Made by a program: the position numbers and the translations under genes. Of a stretch of 64,000 nt of DNA, positions 60,607-64,000 are shown one piece after another (the stretch's first letter is position 1; each line of letters opens with the position of its first letter). Source of the DNA: Granulicella sp. GTDB taxonomy: Bacteria; Acidobacteriota; Terriglobia; Terriglobales; Acidobacteriaceae. Below the pieces are notes generated by a model. That model ran no database searches. It was not told the origin of the DNA and worked only from the letters and a program-made list of their open reading frames with translations. Location of the stretch: the NCBI GenBank assembly GCA_027452215.1, contig DAIDGQ010000009.1, positions 62,001 to 126,000 of the forward strand. Reading direction: 5' to 3'.

Positions 60607-61765
60607 TTCCGTTCTCTCCGGCAGCCTCCCCCGCGTCGTCATCTTCCGATCCGAGCTCCTTCCCGGAAGCGAAACATTTATTCGAGAACAGGCAGAAGCG
60701 CTTCGCCGTTTTGAGCCCATCTACGCCGGCCTCAAGCAGGCACGATCGGGCTTACCCCATTCAGCGAAGAGTGTCTTACTCGAGGGATCGGGCACCAGCT
60801 TCTCCTCCCTTCGCAGATCCATCTACCAGATCACCGGCTATGCTCCGGCGTTCAAATCGCACATTGAAGAGATGCGTCCATCGCTCATCCATGCCCACTT
60901 TGCACTGGACGGAGTAGCTGCGTTGCCGCTGGCCAACCACCTGAACATGCCTCTTGTCGTCTCGCTTCATGGCTACGATGTGACAAGCAGCGACCGAAGT
61001 TTGCGAACCAGCACCACCGGCACGTTATACCTGCTTAGACGTCGCCAGCTCTGGGAGCGAGTACACACGTTTCTGTGCGTTTCGAACTTCATTCGCGACA
61101 AGGCAATCGAGGCAGGCTTTCCTGAGAGCAAACTCCTCGTGCACTACACCGGAGTGAACTGCGATCACTTTGCAAAGTCGGACGCCCCTCGTGATAGAAG
61201 CGTTCTCTTTGTCGGTCGTCTCGTTGAGAAAAAAGGATGCCAGCTTCTTCTGGATGCGATCGCCGAAGTGAGTGAAGTTCTCCCCGGCACATCTCTCACC
61301 GTCATAGGCGATGGTCCCCTTCGAAGCCGATTGCAAGAGCAGGCGAGCCAACTCCATATCCCTGTGCGTTTCCTCGGAGCGCTCCCAGCGTCCGAGGTGA
61401 GGGACGCAATGTCGCGCGCTTCCATCTTCTGTGTCCCAAGCGTGCGAGCCGACAACGGAGACAGCGAGGGCTTTGGCATGGTCTTCGCCGAAGCACAGGC
61501 CATGGGAACTCCAGTAGTCAGCTTCCATCACGGGGGAATTCCGGAGGCCGTAGACGATGGAAACACTGGGCTGCTCGTGCCGGAGCGAGATGCGAAAGCC
61601 CTTGCTGCCGCTATCATTCGGCTACTTAGCGACGCAGCGCTGTGGACCAGTTTCAGCGCAAATGGCCCTGTACGGATCCGCCAGAAATTCTCTCTCGAAA
61701 GCCAAACGCGAAGCCTCGAAGACATATATTCAGCGGCGTGCGTCTCCGCACCTCTCCGCCAATAG
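60599..61765 (+). CDS. Family 4 glycosyltransferase
   Basis: A 388-residue GT-B enzyme. I start at ATG 60599 (MNDSVLSGSLPRVVIFRSEL), which overlaps the preceding stop; the track start adds 22 codons inside the upstream gene. Family marks are HAHFALDGVAALPLANHLNMPLVVSLHGYD, VLFVGRLVEKKGCQLLLDAI, and the donor-binding EGFGMVFAEAQAMGTPVVSFHHGGIPE with the E-x7-E pattern. It is likely a retaining transferase for the exopolysaccharide backbone. Sugar specificity is not predictable. It ends 48 nt before the convergent third glycosyltransferase. Confidence 0.94.
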   Translation: MNDSVLSGSLPRVVIFRSELLPGSETFIREQAEALRRFEPIYAGLKQARSGLPHSAKSVLLEGSGTSFSSLRRSIYQITGYAPAFKSHIEEMRPSLIHAHFALDGVAALPLANHLNMPLVVSLHGYDVTSSDRSLRTSTTGTLYLLRRRQLWERVHTFLCVSNFIRDKAIEAGFPESKLLVHYTGVNCDHFAKSDAPRDRSVLFVGRLVEKKGCQLLLDAIAEVSEVLPGTSLTVIGDGPLRSRLQEQASQLHIPVRFLGALPASEVRDAMSRASIFCVPSVRADNGDSEGFGMVFAEAQAMGTPVVSFHHGGIPEAVDDGNTGLLVPERDAKALAAAIIRLLSDAALWTSFSANGPVRIRQKFSLESQTRSLEDIYSAACVSAPLRQ

Positions 61766-61813
61766 TGCGACCTTTCGCCGCACCCTCAAGGATGCCAGTA
61801 TCGGATAGAGTCG

Positions 61814-62656
61814 CTACTTGGTGCGTCGTCGGATCACGGTGGCGACCTTCTCCACAAGCCTGCGTCCCCGAGCCGAAAAAGCTGCAGTCGAATATCTAAG
61901 CTGAGTGAGTAGAGTATCGTCCCCTTGCTCCGGTAAAGCGACGCTGAACGCCGATGGTGCAAGCCGAGTAATTCGTGGCCACCCACGGAGACTGTTCAGG
62001 AGATTAGATCCGTGAATTACCTGCAACCACTGCGGCGCGGAGAAAATGCTCCTTACCTTGCCAGCCGTTCGAACGCGATTATGTTCAACACACATCACGG
62101 TGGTGAAAGACCCATCTTCCCGAATCTTTTCAATGAGTGAGAGAAATGGGTTTGATCTCCAATAGCTGTTATAGAGTCGGCCGCGATAGAGTTGCAGCCC
62201 AAATGGAAATACCAGAAACTCGCGCGCTTGTTGCTTGAATTCCTGTTGAACAAGTCTCAGGTGGTCGCTGCCGATCGCATCATCATTATCCAGCCTGGTA
62301 GTGATCAGGTAAGGTCGCGACACTAGCCCTGTCCTTCCAACCGACCTCGCGATCACCTCATCTGTTGCAGGACCCTCAACATAGAACGTCGAAACGAATT
62401 CTCCGTAAGAAGACATCTTCTCCTTGAACCATTCAGGGCTCGCGGCATCACAGAAGATCAGCCAATGAAACGTAGCTCCCCTTTGAGCTGCAACCGAAGG
62501 AAGGCAGTAGTGTTCAAATAGTTCCAGTCTTTCTTTGAGCCATGCCTCATCAAGCCCCTTCGCTGAAGGAGCAAAGTCAACAGCTGTATTGAAGCGAGTT
62601 AGGATGAGGTGCGTAAAATCGCTGGGCGGCAACAAGCTACTCCTTCGACAATCCAA
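61814..62656 (-). CDS. Putative rhamnosyltransferase-like glycosyltransferase (PF11316 type)
   Basis: A 280-residue protein. THLILTRFNTAVDF near the N-terminus and TTRLDNDDAIGSDHLRLVQ with a DxD-like metal site match my memory of the putative rhamnosyl transferase family. RGATFHWLIFCDAASPEWF is also typical. No membrane helices or signal peptide, so cytosolic. It follows the flippase gene by 41 nt on the same strand, likely one operon that continues past the right edge. Donor and acceptor unknown. Confidence 0.8.
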   Translation of the reverse strand: MDCRRSSLLPPSDFTHLILTRFNTAVDFAPSAKGLDEAWLKERLELFEHYCLPSVAAQRGATFHWLIFCDAASPEWFKEKMSSYGEFVSTFYVEGPATDEVIARSVGRTGLVSRPYLITTRLDNDDAIGSDHLRLVQQEFKQQAREFLVFPFGLQLYRGRLYNSYWRSNPFLSLIEKIREDGSFTTVMCVEHNRVRTAGKVRSIFSAPQWLQVIHGSNLLNSLRGWPRITRLAPSAFSVALPEQGDDTLLTQLRYSTAAFSARGRRLVEKVATVIRRRTK

Positions 62657-62697
62657 TGCACTAAATTGGAACTACTCAGAATCATTGAGAGAACACA

Positions 62698-63993
62698 TCA
62701 GGTTTGCATCGCATCGTTTATCCCGCGTGCCTGTCTTCGGAATAAATAATCGGAGGTCGCCCAGAACACTACCACCAATAACCCGTCGCATGCCAGGCTG
62801 GTCCACGCCGCACCACGCCAGGAAAAACGAGGAAGTATATAAAGGTTCGCTACAACATTCAGCACTCCCACGCCCACCTGAATGCCTGTTCGTACGCGTT
62901 GAAATCCCGCGCCAGAAAGTGAGTCGGCCAGAAAGACATGAAAGCACCGTAGCAGTGGAATTGGAGCGAGTAGCCGCAGCGCCGGCACGGCAAGAATGTA
63001 TTGCTTCCCTAAAATCAAAGGCAATATCGGCGCAAATATCCATAAGCTTGCGGAAATCCCCACCCCATACATTGAAGCCTTGACAATGAGGGACTTCGCA
63101 TAAGGATGGGTCGCCGTGATTCCATCAACACCCTTCTTGAAAAATACAGGGTAGGCAGCGGAAACAAGGGAGCGCACAGGCGTCATGCTTACATCGATAA
63201 GACGGTAGGCCGCACTATATATTCCTGTCGAAACAAAGTCAGATAATCTTCCGAGCATGATCTTATCGACATCGTTGTAGATACTAGTCGCTGAGGTGCT
63301 GATACTAAAAAAAAGCCCCTCAGACAAATCTTCTCGCAGAGAATTTAACTGAAGTTTCGGACGCCCCCACAAGTTCGTCCCTCGATAAACTGCATAAGCA
63401 GTTCCGACGATCCCGCTCACCAGATACGCCCAGACCCACTCAGAGAGCGAGACGGAATGAAGAGTCAGCACTAATATTCCGATCGCAGCCAGCCGGAGTA
63501 GACTCACAACCACGCTCTGAATCGATGTATCTTTCATCCGGTTGCTCGCCGCAAACCCGAACGCAGCTAGCTCTGTAATCTTCATGAAGATCAGGTCAGA
63601 GATACAGACGACCAGCACAATGAAAGCGCCCGTCTTCAAATGAAATAGGTAGTTCACCACAAGCACTACGGCGGTCAGCAGCGATCCGGATACGACCGTA
63701 ATCAGCAGTCCATTTCCCCAGCAGATCACGGCATCACGCTTCCCTGAACGAACATCCCTGATAAATAAATTCGTGGTTCCCATGCCTGAGAACGGTCCTA
63801 ATACTGACACTAATGCGACCACCGCCGCGAAGGCTCCGTAGGCCGTGGGGCCAAGGGACCTTGCAATTAAAACAAAATAGGCCGCCTGGATGACCAGTCG
63901 CAGTCCCTGGCCTATGGATAGATGCATAGTGTCCCTGGCCAAACCGCTTTTCTTCAGTCGAGCGATGAATTGCAAGCTATCGATCTCCTTCAT
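62698..63993 (-). CDS. Oligosaccharide flippase (Wzx/MATE-like)
   Basis: A 431-residue protein with about 12-14 hydrophobic helices, of the polysaccharide transporter (Wzx) superfamily. Typical patterns are LVIQAAYFVLIARSLGPTAYGAFAAVVALV, FSISTSATSIYNDVDKIMLGRLSD and GIYSAAYRLIDVSMTPVRSL. It flips lipid-linked repeat units to the periplasm. The start MKEIDSLQFIARLKKSGL is 7 nt inside the right edge of the window, so it is complete. GC is low (about 43% in parts) relative to the rest. No Wzy polymerase was seen; it is probably in the unseen part. Confidence 0.93.
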   Translation of the reverse strand: MKEIDSLQFIARLKKSGLARDTMHLSIGQGLRLVIQAAYFVLIARSLGPTAYGAFAAVVALVSVLGPFSGMGTTNLFIRDVRSGKRDAVICWGNGLLITVVSGSLLTAVVLVVNYLFHLKTGAFIVLVVCISDLIFMKITELAAFGFAASNRMKDTSIQSVVVSLLRLAAIGILVLTLHSVSLSEWVWAYLVSGIVGTAYAVYRGTNLWGRPKLQLNSLREDLSEGLFFSISTSATSIYNDVDKIMLGRLSDFVSTGIYSAAYRLIDVSMTPVRSLVSAAYPVFFKKGVDGITATHPYAKSLIVKASMYGVGISASLWIFAPILPLILGKQYILAVPALRLLAPIPLLRCFHVFLADSLSGAGFQRVRTGIQVGVGVLNVVANLYILPRFSWRGAAWTSLACDGLLVVVFWATSDYLFRRQARGINDAMQT

Positions 63994-64000
63994 GCGGCAT

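Overview
The window is a high-GC chromosomal segment from an Acidobacteriota bacterium, most likely family Acidobacteriaceae (Terriglobus/Granulicella/Edaphobacter type). The evidence is the TIGR03436-type VWFA-related Acidobacterial protein at 41-42 kb, the M56 peptidase fused to a TonB C-terminal domain, the NHL/Ig-repeat secreted protein with its unusual membrane tail, and dispersed repeat-like insertions inside housekeeping genes. No rRNA, CRISPR array or insertion sequence was seen. One tRNA gene is present (tRNA-Pro, GGG).

1-33.4 kb is mostly core metabolism and information processing: M20 peptidase (cut by the left edge), ahcY, coaE-folD, plsX-rpmF-DUF177, thiE, sthA, a ROK kinase, a higBA toxin-antitoxin pair, mutM, purA, rpsA, secreted proteins, a BlaI/M56 regulatory pair, an ECF sigma operon with three small genes, a 1275-residue NHL-repeat protein, and RNase R. 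On the + strand this half is C-rich whichever strand carries the gene.

33.5-33.8 kb is an AT-rich island (about 32% GC by hand count over 240 bp) where + strand composition switches from C-rich to G-rich. It is a candidate replication origin or a rearrangement junction. Next to it is a compact unit I do not recognise: a 60-residue secreted peptide, a strong hairpin that buries the next ribosome-binding site, and a seven-helix membrane protein.

35-49.5 kb holds membrane proteins, mog, a TonB-like protein, miaA and an S4 protein, tdh and kbl (threonine to glycine), a bifunctional RelA/SpoT, and a secreted hydrolase.

49.7-64 kb has lower GC and weak, mixed skew: an RND pump with its adaptor, a universal stress protein, tRNA-Pro, and an exopolysaccharide cluster (Wza-like exporter, Wzc-like tyrosine kinase, three glycosyltransferases, a flippase) that continues past the right edge.

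A recurrent regulatory theme is a -10-like hexamer (TANNNT) ending only 5-8 nt before the start codon, with no Shine-Dalgarno. It appears at thiE, folD, purA, HIT, DUF1572, higB, the beta-lactamase-like gene, mog and relA, and suggests that leaderless transcripts are common in this organism.
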